Below, one piece after another: positions 1 through 10,748 of a stretch of DNA of 64,000 nt. Position 1 is the stretch's first letter. Each line of letters begins with the position of its first letter. The DNA is taken from contig CM060113.1 in NCBI GenBank assembly GCA_030522415.1, positions 13,274,065-13,338,064 of the forward strand, given 5' to 3'. The notes beneath the pieces are model-generated. The model ran no database searches, was not told the DNA's origin, and saw only the letters and a program-made list of their open reading frames with translations. This DNA is from Channallabes apus. Taxonomy: Eukaryota; Chordata; Actinopteri; Siluriformes; Clariidae. The position numbers were made by a program, and so were the translations under genes.

Positions 1-153
1 GGTAACCAGGTACATCTGGGCAACAAGAAACGCCTGACAGTTACAAGTTCCACATTCAAATCAAGTCACAGAAGCATTTTAAGCAAGAAAACACATCTGC
101 TAACATTATGTCGGCTAAAACAACACACTACCTCTTTGATAATTGCTTCTAAG
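1..153. other. Left edge, nothing recognised
   Basis: Short AT-rich stretch with no coding or repeat signal that I recognise, ending at the target duplication of the SINE that follows. Confidence 0.5.
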
Positions 154-165
154 TAATTTCACACT

Positions 166-308
166 TGTGCTCTGCGATGGATTGGCACCCTGTCCAGGGT
201 GTACCCTGCCTAGTGCCCGAAGTCTCCTGGGATAGGCTCCAAGTCCCCCACGACCCTGAACACAGGATTAAGCGGTATAGAAAATGAATGAATGAATGAA
301 TGAATGAA
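166..308 (+). repeat. 5'-truncated tRNA-derived SINE
   Basis: This is the 3' third of the SINE that recurs through the window; the full form is at 20741-21117. It ends in a TGAA tandem tail. It is flanked by an exact 12-bp target duplication, taatttcacact, at 154-165 and 309-320. The truncation therefore arose during reverse transcription, not by later deletion. Family name is tentative: the tRNA-like head and central domain resemble fish V-SINE/Mermaid elements as I remember them. Confidence 0.88.
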
Positions 309-389
309 TAATTTCACACTGCCTATACACCTTTGTGTTATGTTTCAATCTTTCATTACTGTTAGTTCATATAAGCTGTTAGTTTATAT

Positions 390-1389
390 TAGTGATGGAA
401 AGTTTTAGTGATCATTTTAGTGATCTTTGAATGTTGTTTATCAAAATGGACAAATCTTTTTTTGAGTCATTTAGTTCATTTCGTTCTTTTGATCCAAAAT
501 GAAATAAAATGTTACAATTTCAATAAACAACACATCTACATACACAAAATTTGGCTGTAATTTCAGTAATGAAAATATTACTTTGCTGCTAAGGACATTA
601 TTAGAAACAGAATGAGCAGCTCACCTCTCATATCTTCTGGTCCAAATCGTTTGTTCTTTGGTCAGGTGACTCTCATAGATACTATGCAGTGCATTACACA
701 GGAAACAGAATTTAATGGTGCTTCTCATGAGTGGAATCTATTGCACTGCATAGCGTCTAACGAACGATTCGGACTAGAAGTACATAACCTACAGAGGTTT
801 TTGCGATGCTCCGCACATGTGCGCCCAGTAGAAAATGAAGAATCATTCTCTGAGGCTACTCGTTCTTCTGTGTCACATTAAATTCAATTCAATTTTCAAT
901 TCAATTTTATTTGTATAGCGTTTTTAACAATTGACATTGTCTCAAAGCAGCTTTACACAATCAAAAGAATTATTTAAGTTTGTATGGAATGTGAATGTGT
1001 ATGAATCAAAATGGTCAGATAGTCCCTGGTGAGCAAGCCGTGGGCGACAGTGGCAAGGAAAAACTCCCTGAGATGGTGATGGGAAGAAACCTTGAGAGGA
1101 ACCAGACTCAACAGGGAACCCATCCTCATCTGGGTGAAACAGATAGCAGGAAATGATCTGCATTTATACAGTGTGTTAGGTGGCAATCAGTTCAGCTATA
1201 ATAGTTGATGTTAATTGATGTTAAAATGGAGTCCAGGTAGTTATTGGAGACTCAGATAGACTTGTAGAAAGTTCCAGTCCTGGACTATCGAATTGTCAAG
1301 TCCTCAGAGAAACAGCTGCTAACACCAGTCGAGGCCAGGACCGCCTTCTTTAATAAAAAGAACGAATTGTTTATGATGAGTCATCACTA
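390..1389. mobile_element. Non-autonomous hAT element, copy A, with nested LINE tail
   Basis: The ends are short inverted repeats: tagtgatgg at the left, catcacta at the right. They are flanked by an identical 8-bp duplication, gtttatat, at 382-389 and 1390-1397, the size expected for the hAT superfamily. The interior matches, in inverted orientation, the element at 51353-52310, including the block around 640-720 that resembles 51900-51970. It has no transposase. A LINE-2-like 3' tail (about 882-1340) sits inside it. The open frame at 612-881 falls within the element and is not considered a gene. Confidence 0.85.
882..1340 (-). mobile_element. LINE-2-like 3' tail, nested in hAT copy A
   Basis: The segment starts with AATTC repeats followed by a block around 930-960 and 1020-1150. 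That block is the reverse complement of the 3' end of the LINE copy at 21365-22447: both share the stretch encoding the words around ggttccctgttgagtctgg and the AATTG tail. Only the 3' end is present, so the insertion was strongly 5'-truncated. The exact right boundary is uncertain. Confidence 0.75.
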
Positions 1390-1397
1390 GTTTATAT

Positions 1398-1794
1398 GAG
1401 CTTCCACCAACGTGTTGAAAATTTTCTTGACTCATCTCCCTGTTTTACTCAATGCTAACACAAGCTACAAATCTAACTAGCTTCTAACATAAGGCTGAAT
1501 CCTAAATCCCTCTCTAAACCCTCAACAATGCACTACTTGGTGTGTGGAACAAGGGGTTTTACATAATACATAGCACACTAGCTTTCCATTTTATGCTATT
1601 TGGGCTTCAATCTCAGAACAGGTTTTCTTTCTTTAGATAGCTGAGAATATTCTAAAGCAGAATAAGTGGAGATATAAAGAGAAAACGATTTACTGGGCTG
1701 TCCACCACCTCATTGTTCCTCCTATTCTCACCTATTGGATACATACTGTAGTACCTTCAAGATTTTCAAACTAATTTGACCCCTGTCCTAAACC
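1398..1794. other. Unassigned intergenic
   Basis: No coding signal or recognised repeat between the hAT element and the Tc1 element. Confidence 0.4.
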
Positions 1795-1796
1795 TA

Positions 1797-3419
1797 CAGT
1801 GGTGTGAAAAACTATTTGCCCCCTTCCTGATTTCTTATTCTTTTGCATGTTTGTCACACTTAAATGTTTCTGCTCATCAAAAACCGTTAACTATTAGTCA
1901 AAGATAACATAATTGAACACAAAATGCAGTTTTTAAATAAAGGTTTACGTTATTAAGGGAGAAAAAAACCTCCAAATCTACATGGCCCTGTGTGAAAAAG
2001 TGATTGCCCCCCTTGTTAAAAAATAACTGTGGTTTATCACACCTGAGTTCAATTTCTGTAGTCACCCCCAGGCCTGATTACTGCCACACCTGTTTCAATC
2101 AAGAAATCACTTAAATAGGAGCTACCTGACACAGAGAAGTAGACCAAAAGCACCTCAAAAGCTAGACATCATGGCAAGATCCAAAGAAATTCAGGAACAA
2201 ATGAGAACAAAAGTAATTGAGATCTATCAGTCTGGTAAAGGTTATAAAGCCATTTCTAAAGCTTTGGGACTCCAGCGAACCACAGTGAGAGCCATTATCC
2301 ACAAATGGCAAAAACATGGAACAGTGGTGAACCTTCCCAGGAGTGGCCGGCCGACCAAAATTACCCCAAGAGCGCAGAGACAACTCATCCGAGAGGCCAC
2401 AAAAGACCCCAGGACAACATCTAAAGAACTGCAGGCCTCACTTGCCTCAATTGTTCACGACTCCACCATAAGAAAGAGACTGGGCAAAAACGGCCTGCAT
2501 GGCAGATTTCCAAGGCGCAAACCACTTTTAAGCAAAAAGAACATTAAGGCTCGTCTCAATTTTGCTAAAAAACATCTCAATGATTGCCAAGACTTTTGGG
2601 AAAATACCTTGTGGACCGACGAGACAAAAGTTGAACTTTTTGGAAGGTGCGTGTCCCGTTACATCTGGTGTAAAAGTAACACAGCATTTCAGAAAAAGAA
2701 CATCATACCAACAGTAAAATATGGTGGTGGTAGTGTGATAGTCTGGGGTTGTTTTGCTGCTTCAGGACCTGGAAGGCTTGCTGTGATAGATGGAACCATG
2801 AATTCTACTGTCTACCAAAAAATCCTGAAGGAGAATGTCCGGCCATCTGTTCGTCAACTCAAGCTGAAGCGATCTTGGGTGCTGCAGCAGGACAATGACC
2901 CAAAACACACCAGCAAATCCACCTCTGAATGGCTGAAGAAAAACAAAATGAAGACTTTGGAGTGGCCTAGTCAAAGTCCTGACCTGAATCCTATTGAGAT
3001 GTTGTGGCATGACCTTAAAAAGGCGGTTCATGCTAGAAAACCCTCAAATAAAGCTGAATTACAACAATTCTGCAAAGATGAGTGGGCCAAAATTCCTCCA
3101 GAGCGCTGTAAAAGACTCGTTGCAAGTTATCGCAAACATTTGATTGCAGTTATTGCTGCTAAGGGTGGCCCAACCAGTTATTAGGTTCAGGGGGCAATTA
3201 CTTTTTCACACACGGCCATGTAGGTTTGGATTTTTTTTCTTCCTAAATAATAAAACCCCATTTGAAAACATTAAAAAACATTTAAAAACTGCATTTTGTG
3301 TTTACTTGTGTTATCTTTGACTAATAGTTAAATGTGTTTGATGATCAGAAACATTTTGTGTGACAAACATGCAAAAGAATAAGAAATCAGGAGGGGGCAA
3401 ATAGTTTTTCACACCACTG
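1797..3419 (+). mobile_element. Tc1-family transposon, copy 1 (1623 bp)
   Basis: The element begins cagtggtgtgaaaaac and ends with the inverse of it, and lies between TA dinucleotides at 1795-1796 and 3420-3421. Inverted repeats of roughly 200 bp surround one transposase gene. Near-identical copies occur at 34694-36313 (minus) and 55369-56960 (plus), so amplification was recent in evolutionary terms. Of the three copies this one keeps the full catalytic triad but has lost three codons in the transposase. Confidence 0.95.
2171..3184 (+). CDS. Tc1-type transposase, full length but lacking 3 residues
   Basis: A cut-and-paste transposase of 337 residues, acting in the nucleus on its own terminal repeats. 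The N-terminal paired-type DNA-binding region covers residues 10-120, with two helix-turn-helix segments (for example [17 protein letters not shown] at 27-43) joined by a GRPTKIT linker at 59-65. The DD34E catalytic core has D150 in [12 protein letters not shown]241 in QQDNDPKH and E276 in [11 protein letters not shown]; 34 residues separate the last two. The start codon sits about 370 bp inside the left end. Relative to the copy at 34912-35934, three codons (Lys-Val-Ser) are absent after residue 94, in the second DNA-binding half. Residue 167 is Cys where the other copies have Arg. Whether it is active cannot be judged from sequence; it is a transposon gene, not a host gene. Confidence 0.94.
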   Translation: MARSKEIQEQMRTKVIEIYQSGKGYKAISKALGLQRTTVRAIIHKWQKHGTVVNLPRSGRPTKITPRAQRQLIREATKDPRTTSKELQASLASIVHDSTIRKRLGKNGLHGRFPRRKPLLSKKNIKARLNFAKKHLNDCQDFWENTLWTDETKVELFGRCVSRYIWCKSNTAFQKKNIIPTVKYGGGSVIVWGCFAASGPGRLAVIDGTMNSTVYQKILKENVRPSVRQLKLKRSWVLQQDNDPKHTSKSTSEWLKKNKMKTLEWPSQSPDLNPIEMLWHDLKKAVHARKPSNKAELQQFCKDEWAKIPPERCKRLVASYRKHLIAVIAAKGGPTSY

Positions 3420-3489
3420 TAAATGTCTTAATTGAATAGCAAAATCAAAAAAAAGGTTGTTCTTGTTGTTCCAATACTTTCAGAGGAAC

Positions 3490-4130
3490 TGTACATAAAA
3501 CAAATGAATACTTTATTAGGAACACCCACATACCTGCTCATCCATGAGCTTTAGACAATGTTCACATCAACCATCAGAATGGTGATCTCAGTGATTCTGA
3601 CCATTGCATGATTGCTTGTGTTAGATGGACTGGTTTAAATATTTTTTATAGCTGCTGGTCTCCATGCAGAACACTATCCAGAGTTTATTCACAGAAAGGT
3701 GCAACAAAGGAAAAAACATCCAGTGAGTGGCGGTTCTGTGGAAGAAAATGCCGTATTGTTGAGTGAGACAGGGCTCAGGCAAATGGCAAGTCTGGTAAAA
3801 GGTAACAGAAAAGCTACATTAACTCAGATAACTGCTATAACCTCAATACACTTGTGGTAAAAAGCAGAAGGCTCTCCTGTCATTCAAGAAAAGACATCTG
3901 AGGCAGAAGTGGGCACAGTCTGACCAACCCAAGACAACTGACGACTGGAAAAATGGAGGTCTGAAAATTCTTCATTTCTTTTTGAGACACACAGATAGTA
4001 GCTTCTGTATCTGGCACCATCATTATAAATCCATAGACCACCTGTCTTGCGTGCACCTGAAAAATCTGCACGAACTATGTAAGACAATCATGGGAACATG
4101 GACCATAATCTCAAAGAAATGTTTTCAACA
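3490..4130 (+). mobile_element. Relic of a second Tc1-like family
   Basis: A decayed copy with stop codons in all frames. Its words (gttcacatcaaccatcagaa near 3560, the tgtgatctcagtgattctgacc block, aacatccagtgagtggcggttctg near 3714, gcagaagtgggcacagtctg near 3904) match a very common fish and amphibian Tc1-like transposase gene as I remember it. Fragments of the same family occur at 41500-41970 and from 63760 to the window end. No functional protein remains. Confidence 0.65.
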
Positions 4131-4354
4131 TCAAGGATGTTTTGAATCCAAAGGGAGACGTTAGTAAGAGAATTTGCATAATGTCATTCTTATTTACATG
4201 ATAAGTATGTTGGTAGCATTGCCACCATTGTCCTACGCTTGGGTTACTGTCTGTACATACTTTCTTTTATTCTTCCAATGCTAGCACCAGTTTCCCCAAA
4301 GCCTTCAAATTTCCTTTCACCTCCTAAAAATATGCAAGTAGGGTGACTGGTTAC

Positions 4355-4520
4355 AGTGGATTTTCCCTAGGTGTAAGTGAGTGCATGAATGATACTTAGC
4401 GGTAGACTGGCGTACCATCTGGGGTGAGTTCTGCCGTGCACCTCAGTGTTCCTGGCATATGCTCAAAATCCAAAACACCCTGAACAGGATAAAGTGGTCA
4501 CTGAAGATAAATTAATTAAT
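4355..4520 (+). repeat. Degenerate SINE-like 3' end
   Basis: The pattern 'caccatctggggtgagttctg ... cctgaacaggataaagtggtca' follows the layout of the SINE tails elsewhere in the window, but with many substitutions and no clear target duplication. Confidence 0.45.
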
Positions 4521-6540
4521 GATCTCCTCATGGACCATTTGAACCTTCAATATAAAAAGACATTTACACTTGAATAATAATGAGCCCCTTACTACACAAA
4601 TTCATTAAAATCGATTTCACAGACGATGGAAAGTCACAATAATATAACACCTCATTTCTCTGAAAGCTTCAGATCATGACCGGAGTAAGTACATATATTG
4701 GCATTTAAACTTGTTACCAGACTTGAGGTATAATAATGGCCTGCTGTAGAGTCCAGAATATTAGCCACAAGCAGCATAGCATTTGGTTTTCTCTGGTCAC
4801 AGCCCAGATGAGACAGCACTTTCAGGCTTTTTTCCTTGAACATTTAAACACAAAGCAGTAAAAAATATTTGCAGAAGTCTTTATGAAATACTAGCAGTCT
4901 ACCATTGAACAGGAATACAGCATTCTACTTTTTTATGAATAGCTTTTTACTTTCTTTTGTGTTATGCAGCAAGCAATTTCAAAGAAAATATGGAGTCCCA
5001 TTTAAAGCCAAGAGAAGTACGAGTGGCACAGCTGGTAATGCTGATGCCTTACAGCTCCTGGTTTTGATCTAGAGCTCAGGTTACTTTCTGGGCATGAGTT
5101 CTGCATGTTCTGTATGAGCACATACAGTAATTTCTTCTAAATTCTCCTCCTGCTTGGTTGCACTAAATAGTGTAAATAAGTGCATGTGTGCAAGGTGCCC
5201 TACGACGAACTGACTCATCTCATTCAAACATTAGAGATTCCAATTTATTCTAACCTTACCAGTTTCCCACCGTTTTATGCTTGCTGCATTAGTTGCAATA
5301 TATGTGCACCTCTTACTGTACAGTATAGTGTTCTTAACATTGTACCATGGGGTGTAAAATTTTATCCTACTCTATACATATATGCATGTGTCATTACAAA
5401 AAGTATAATATTTATAGAGTATCCAGACTTTTTTTTTTAATGTCCTTTGTTGAAGTATGGCTCTATCCATTCGAGATGAGAGCATCATTTGGATGAATGA
5501 CTTATTTACAAACCTGTGAACTTTGCACAGTTGATATCATCAGTCCATCATCTGCGGACCTTTTCAAAGGGTCCAACTGAAAAACAGCCTACGAAAAAGT
5601 GGTGCCTTTATGCAAAGGTCATCTCTGCATTGACATGTAGTCTTTGCATTATAAAAAGTGGTATCCAAACTGTTTGTCAAGTAACTGACAATGCCTACAG
5701 ACAAAGGAATAGGCAACATATTCTACTAAACAGCTTTCTGGTTTGTTGCCTTCATTGAATCAAAAAATGATATGATCTACTTACAACTGAAAAATCCAGT
5801 TTTTGAAAATAGTTTCATTAGAAAATGTATTTTGGTAATGACAACTTAATTTTTTTTAAAGAATACACTGATCCTAGCCTAAGGGCAAAACTGTGTTTTC
5901 TTTCAATGTGTAATAAAACGGAAGCAATAAACAGTCCACATGGAAATAATGTCACTGATTGCCTTTCTTGAAAGTGATAGATCATAAATTAAGCAAAAAA
6001 GGCAAGAAGTCACTTCATATCCATGATCATATCACTATTATTCATTTATTTTTTTGCCAAATTATACAAAGAGCATTAACTGACACTTTTTAAAATCTCT
6101 TGTGCCTGTCATTTAGTCCTGATTTATGGCTTTATCAAAGATTGATAACATGTAACACAATCCCTTACAATATGGGCTATCAATGAATAGGCAACAAAAA
6201 TCAACAAAACTAATTCAATAGATATTGCATTATATTATTTTGTGTTTTCCCTGCAATACATCTCATCAGCCCTTTATCAGTAAAACTGGTTATTTACCAC
6301 AGGAAAAATAGTAGTATTACCCACGCAACATACTTCACCTAGGCTCAAAATTCCCTTAGAATCCTAGTGATTTTAAAACGGGACCTATGGGTGTGGTTTC
6401 TCCCGAGTGAAACTAGTGAATTCTAGTAGTGGTTTTTGAATTTGTCAAACATAGGGTTTGTGACGCAGGAAGGTCCTGTAACATGTAGGGACTTATCCAG
6501 GCAGGTGTCACACATTCAATGATGCCAAGGAAAAAGCAAG
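4521..6540. other. Unassigned AT-rich intergenic
   Basis: I see no gene here. A minus-strand open frame at 4652-4843 and plus-strand frames at 5180-5440 and 5516-5758 show no family resemblance and no splice context that makes them convincing. Confidence 0.5.
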
Positions 6541-7059
6541 GATTAGATCCTCTGTTCATATGATGCCATAACTATTACAAATAAGAAACTCTACCGTGTA
6601 TATCACTACGCTATGTTAAGCTCATATCATTTATCATCGCTTTTGCATTACACAATTACTATTGTAACACTGTGTTAAATTGCATGAAACTATGCAAGGA
6701 TTAAAAAAGGATGCAAGGTGCATCATCTCAAATTCCAACAAGTGCTTGGTTAGAAAAGCTTTTACCTGTATGAAAATGGAATGAAAATGGATTATGGTAA
6801 TGGCAACATCATTAGACCCTCTATTCGTTTGATGCCATGACTGTTACAAATAAGAGACTCTGTATATTACTATGCTATTTCCGGCTCATATCATTTTCCG
6901 GCTCATGCACTACACAATTATTATTGCATAAAATATTATGATGAATTGCAACCAACTATTTAAAAAAAAGAACAGAAAAAAAGATGCAAGGTGCATCATC
7001 TCAAACTCCAACAAGTGTTTTGTTTAAAAAAAAAAAAAAAAAAGCTTCAACCTGTATGA
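6541..7059 (+). repeat. Local tandem duplication, two diverged units
   Basis: Unit 1 (about 6541-6775) and unit 2 (about 6811-7059) share the same ordered words: agatcctctgttc / agaccctctattc, gatgccata..tattacaaataag, ctcatatcatt, ggatgcaaggtgcatcatctcaaa, ccaacaagtg and acctgtatga. The unit is about 240-260 bp and the copies differ by substitutions and small indels. I cannot identify the unit. Confidence 0.75.
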
Positions 7060-7088
7060 TTTAGAGCAAAATGAACAATTCTGAAGAC

Positions 7089-7200
7089 AATTTCACAATG
7101 CACAGATAAATTTGTTTTATATATACATTATATACAATTTACAATATATATTGGATATTTTGTATATATAATACAACTTTATCTGTGCATTGTAAAAGTA
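7089..7200. mobile_element. Hairpin MITE-like element
   Basis: Perfect 16-nt arms, acaatgcacagataaa at 7095-7110 and its complement at 7178-7193, enclose an AT-rich core. The pairing continues imperfectly inwards through TATA-rich sequence. The whole unit could fold into one hairpin and resembles a miniature inverted-repeat element. No target duplication was identified. Confidence 0.6.
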
Positions 7201-7433
7201 TTATTTTAACCTTGCAATTGCAAAGTGAAAGTAATAAAAAAAAAAATAAACATCATATTCTAGATGGAAATGTTATACGTTCATGTGAAACATACATATA
7301 CAGTAAATATTATATGTCTTTGCGCTTTCCACAGTAGACCATGCAAAAATATTTACTCACTGTCAACTCCTTGCACCATGCAAAACATGAAATTAAAGCC
7401 TAAGTAGGACCTGTGAATGAGAACAACACTCAC

Positions 7434-7645
7434 CATTAAGTGTCCGCTGCTCCTCTGCCGCTGGAATAAAAGTGGACAGCAGCGGCTCGCGCTGGGTGAG
7501 AGAGTGTGCAGCGCGCGCTCTCTCCCTGCTGCAGCGCGACAGCATCACGCTGTCACTGACCCTTCAGAGCCGCCGTACTGGTGAACCTGTGCACGAGCAG
7601 GCGCGAGAGCAGCAGAGCTGAGCGCGAGCTCGGCGCAGGAAACAT
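7434..7645 (-). promoter_or_regulatory. CpG-rich patch: putative first exon and promoter of a minus-strand gene
   Basis: The block 7440-7645 is far richer in G+C and CpG than its surroundings, with many GCGC and GCGAG words. On the minus strand it ends in a strong splice donor: exon base at 7434, then gtgagtg from 7433 downwards. On that strand a frame opened by ATG at about 7545 stays open to the donor, roughly 37 codons, but it may simply be leader. No downstream exon was found between 7433 and 1, so the gene body would lie to the left of the window. This is an inference from composition and one splice site. Confidence 0.4.
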
Positions 7646-7672
7646 AATTAGTGATCATGCTAATTATGAATT
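7640..7672. promoter_or_regulatory. Palindromic ATTA motif pair next to the CpG-rich patch
   Basis: cataattag and its inverse ctaattatg are separated by the near-palindromic spacer tgatcatg. ATTA cores are the usual recognition core of homeodomain proteins, and paired inverted cores suit dimeric binding. It lies immediately upstream of the proposed minus-strand first exon. Function is inferred. Confidence 0.35.
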
Positions 7673-8150
7673 AAACTATAATGTCGTTTTATTTCCATTC
7701 ATTTATAGCCATAGGAATTTACAAACTTAAATCAAATACACCCTCGAAGGCAAAATTGAAGTTTGAAAGCCACCCCTTCTCCACTGCTGCCCCCACAAAC
7801 ACCACCACACCACACCTTCACCATCTGCCTTAACCTTCTCTTGATAGAACTCAGTGATTTCATTCATTAAATCTCAGCTTGTCGGTCATCTGCATAACAG
7901 GTGCCAATAAATATTTAACTTACTGAATGTTTCTCATTCCCAGTACAGCCATTTTTTAGACAGCACTGACTATTGATCATTGATGCTTCCTAGTTCATGG
8001 TTGACGTGTAGTCAAAGGACTTTGGAACTTCAAAAAACAAAAACAAATGAAAAATAGATATTGATTGATCTATTGTTCACCTCATCATCTCATTTCATAC
8101 TTCATATTCCACTCATACGCTTTTTGCACATTCCATATAATTTAGACATT
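7673..8150. other. Unassigned intergenic
   Basis: No coding or repeat signal recognised. Confidence 0.4.
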
Positions 8151-8164
8151 TTATATATTTCTAT

Positions 8165-8523
8165 GCACGGTGGTGTAGTGGTTAGCACTGTCGCCTTGCA
8201 CCTCCAGGGTCTGGGTTCGATTCCCCGGCCAGGCTCGATTCCCGTCTCTGTGTGCATGGAGTTTGCATGTTCTCCCCGTGCTTGGTGGGTTTCCTCCGGG
8301 TACTCCGGTTTCCTCCCACAGTCCAAAGATATGCAGGTTAGGCTAATTGGCGTTCCTAAAATTGCCCGTAGTGTGTGATTGGGTGTGTGTGTATGTGCCC
8401 TGCGATGGATTGGCACCCTGTCCAGGGTGTACCCCGCCTAGTGCCCGAAGTCTCCTGGGATAGGCTCCAGGTCCCCCGCGACCCTAAACACAGGATTAAG
8501 CGATATAGAAAATGAATGAATGA
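8165..8523 (+). repeat. Full-length tRNA-derived SINE
   Basis: The tRNA-like head contains a box A-like ggtgtagtggttagcac and a box B-like gggttcgattcc. The conserved central part covers about 8255-8345, and the tail is TGAA repeats. An exact 12-bp target duplication, atatatttctat, lies at 8153-8164 and 8524-8535. Open frames running through it on both strands are by-products of the repeat, not genes. Confidence 0.92.
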
Positions 8524-8557
8524 ATATATTTCTATTTTAGATTAAATTTTATAGCAA

Positions 8558-8765
8558 CTGGGCAGCACGGTGGCTTAGTGTTTATCCCAGGGTCCGGGTT
8601 CGATTGCTGCTTCAGGTCTCTGGGCGTGTAGTTTGCATGTTCTCCCCTGCTTAGTGGGTTCCCTCCGTGTGTTCCAGTTTCCTCCCACAGTCTAAAAACA
8701 TGCAGATTAGGCTAATTGGCGTTTCCAAATTGCCTGTAGTGTGTGTGCCCTGCGATGGATTGGCA
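8558..8765 (+). repeat. SINE fragment, same family
   Basis: A copy in which the head is shortened and the 3' end stops at gatggattggca. It follows the previous SINE by about 25 bp. More diverged than the full-length copies. Confidence 0.8.
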
Positions 8766-9819
8766 TACAAACAGTCGTATAAGAATTTTACTGCATATCA
8801 TACTGTGTATGGTTGTGCATGTGACAAATACATTTTGAAAATTAAAAATTGAGAGATATAGATACTTTATTGATCCTGTAGGACATTCCAGAGATACAGC
8901 AGCAATAGAGACACTAACACACAGACAGGTTTGTTGATGTGATGGCACACTCTACTGTATATCTTATATATAGTCAGTAGATACAGGGTAATGTGAGAAC
9001 TGACCAAAGGTTAGTAGTGCAATAATAAGAACAAAATAAAAACATAAAAAAAAACAAAAAGAAGCAGATAAATAAAGCAGATAAATCAACAGTAATAAAA
9101 AAAACTAATAAATAAAATGCAGGTAATTGCAGTGCAACATTGTTGTACAATTTTATGTGTGGCAAAGTGACGACAGAGCAAATAATATTTGTGCAAAAAA
9201 CAGCATGAAAGTGACAATGAGAACTGAGTCTGTGCGTAAATATGTAACACTAAGAGCAAATGAGCAGACCTGAAGCTAACAGATATGATTGCATTTAAAA
9301 ACAAAAAAGTAAAAAGTGCTCTACCATGTGCTGAGCCTCTGACCTGACCACTGCCTGCACCTCCTACAGGGAATAGACGGCTAATTAAGCCTGAAGCCTG
9401 TCTTTGTGTGCCCAAGATTATGATTCAGTCACAGGTCTCACATCCTGAGCACCTGAGTCTCTGATCACTGCACACAGCCTCTGCTTCTTTCATCTTGCTT
9501 CTTCTTTTGTGCCAGTGAGGTGCAGGACTGCTGATCTTCATTGACATTGATTGGAGAGCAAGTGGCTCAGGAAGTCAAGCAATAACTCATTGACTATCAT
9601 GTCCATTTTTTCCTTTTCAATAATTAGTCCTGCAGACATCTACAGTATAGATGTGTACCAATTAGCCTATGAAAAGAATTTGATGAACCCACTTTGAAAT
9701 CTGAATATATGTTCTTTTGGGGGCATATTTGGTTTGCATTGTATTGAGGTGATTTGTTTAATGTGTTTAATGTTCATGTCGTGTAGCCAATATTGGTCCA
9801 ATATCACTTACTCTTACTC
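8766..9819. other. Unassigned intergenic
   Basis: A-rich and low in complexity around 9010-9115. No gene recognised; open frames on the minus strand here have no detectable family features. Confidence 0.45.
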
Positions 9820-9821
9820 AC

Positions 9822-10010
9822 TTGTCGTATATTTAACCCTTTATCCTGAAAACAGGGTTGCGGGGCACCTGGAGCCTATCCAAGGAGAATTATGACATGA
9901 GCCAGGGTACACCCTGGTCAGTGTGCCAATTCTTCATGGGGCACACACGCATAAAACATACCCACATGCTCATTCACACAGTACAGGCAATTTGTGAATG
10001 ACAATTAGCC
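9822..10010 (-). repeat. Degenerate SINE copy
   Basis: Reverse-oriented tail and central region: 'ggagcctatccaagg ... cagggtacaccctgg ... cacacagtacaggcaatttg'. Heavily diverged, no head. Confidence 0.7.
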
Positions 10011-10233
10011 ATGCCTGGTTCAATATCATTTCTTTAAAATTTAAGTTTCAAAAACAACCTGATTACAACGTAACGTAACCCAAATTGGTGATGCAACAAC
10101 AATTTTTTTACCACTACATATGCAGAGAGGATTTGTATTCAGCAGTGTGTCCCAGCAGACCTGAAAATTTCACTACAGACCTTACTGCATTGGTACCTTA
10201 GTGCAAAAGGCATTATTATAACAAATGCATATG

Positions 10234-10235
<2 letters not shown>

Positions 10236-10274
<39 letters not shown>

Positions 10275-10275
10275 T
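10236..10275. repeat. (TTA)n microsatellite
   Basis: About 13 uninterrupted ATT units. Confidence 0.9.
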
Positions 10276-10416
10276 TGGAGTGTCTCTTTACCAAACATGA
10301 ATCAGATTAAATCAATATATCAGATTAATTGACATAATTTAATATGAGACCATATTAACTACATTCATCCATATTTGTGTCTCTATTCACATTTTGCTTT
10401 TGGTTGATATGAGTGT

Positions 10417-10748
10417 TGGCGGTCCAGGGTCCGGGTTCGATTCCCGGCCAGGTTTGATTTCCCATCTCTGTGTTCTTGGAGTTTGCATGTACTCCCCGTA
10501 CTTGGTGGGTTTCCTATGGGTATCCCAGTTTCCTCCCACAGTCCAAAGACCTGCAGATTAGGCTAATTGGCGTTCCCAAATTGCCTGTAGTGTGTGAATG
10601 AGTCTGTGAGTGAATATGTGTGTGTCCTGTGATGGATTGGCACCCTCTCCAGGGTGTACACAGCCTCATGCCCCTGGGATAGGCTCCAAGGCCCCATGAC
10701 CCTGATTACAGGATAAAGCGGTATGGACAATGAGTAAGAATGAGTGAG
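10417..10748 (+). repeat. 5'-truncated SINE with target duplication
   Basis: Lacks box A; begins in the anticodon-arm region and runs to the tail. Exact 12-bp duplication tgatatgagtgt at 10405-10416 and 10749-10760. Confidence 0.88.

Noticed and set aside
612..881. 89-codon open frame near the left edge
   Set aside because: It lies inside a non-autonomous hAT element and is not preserved in the sister copy.
2162..2383. Recurring minus-strand frame opposite the transposase start
   Set aside because: Shadow of the transposase gene; it recurs opposite each copy only because the element is duplicated.
6541..7059. Possible CRISPR-like repeat array
   Set aside because: Only two long, diverged units, in a vertebrate genome; there is no short repeat with regular spacers.
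8165..8240. tRNA gene suggested by box A and box B in the SINE heads
   Set aside because: The cloverleaf is degenerate and the segment is the head of a dispersed SINE present in many copies with target duplications.
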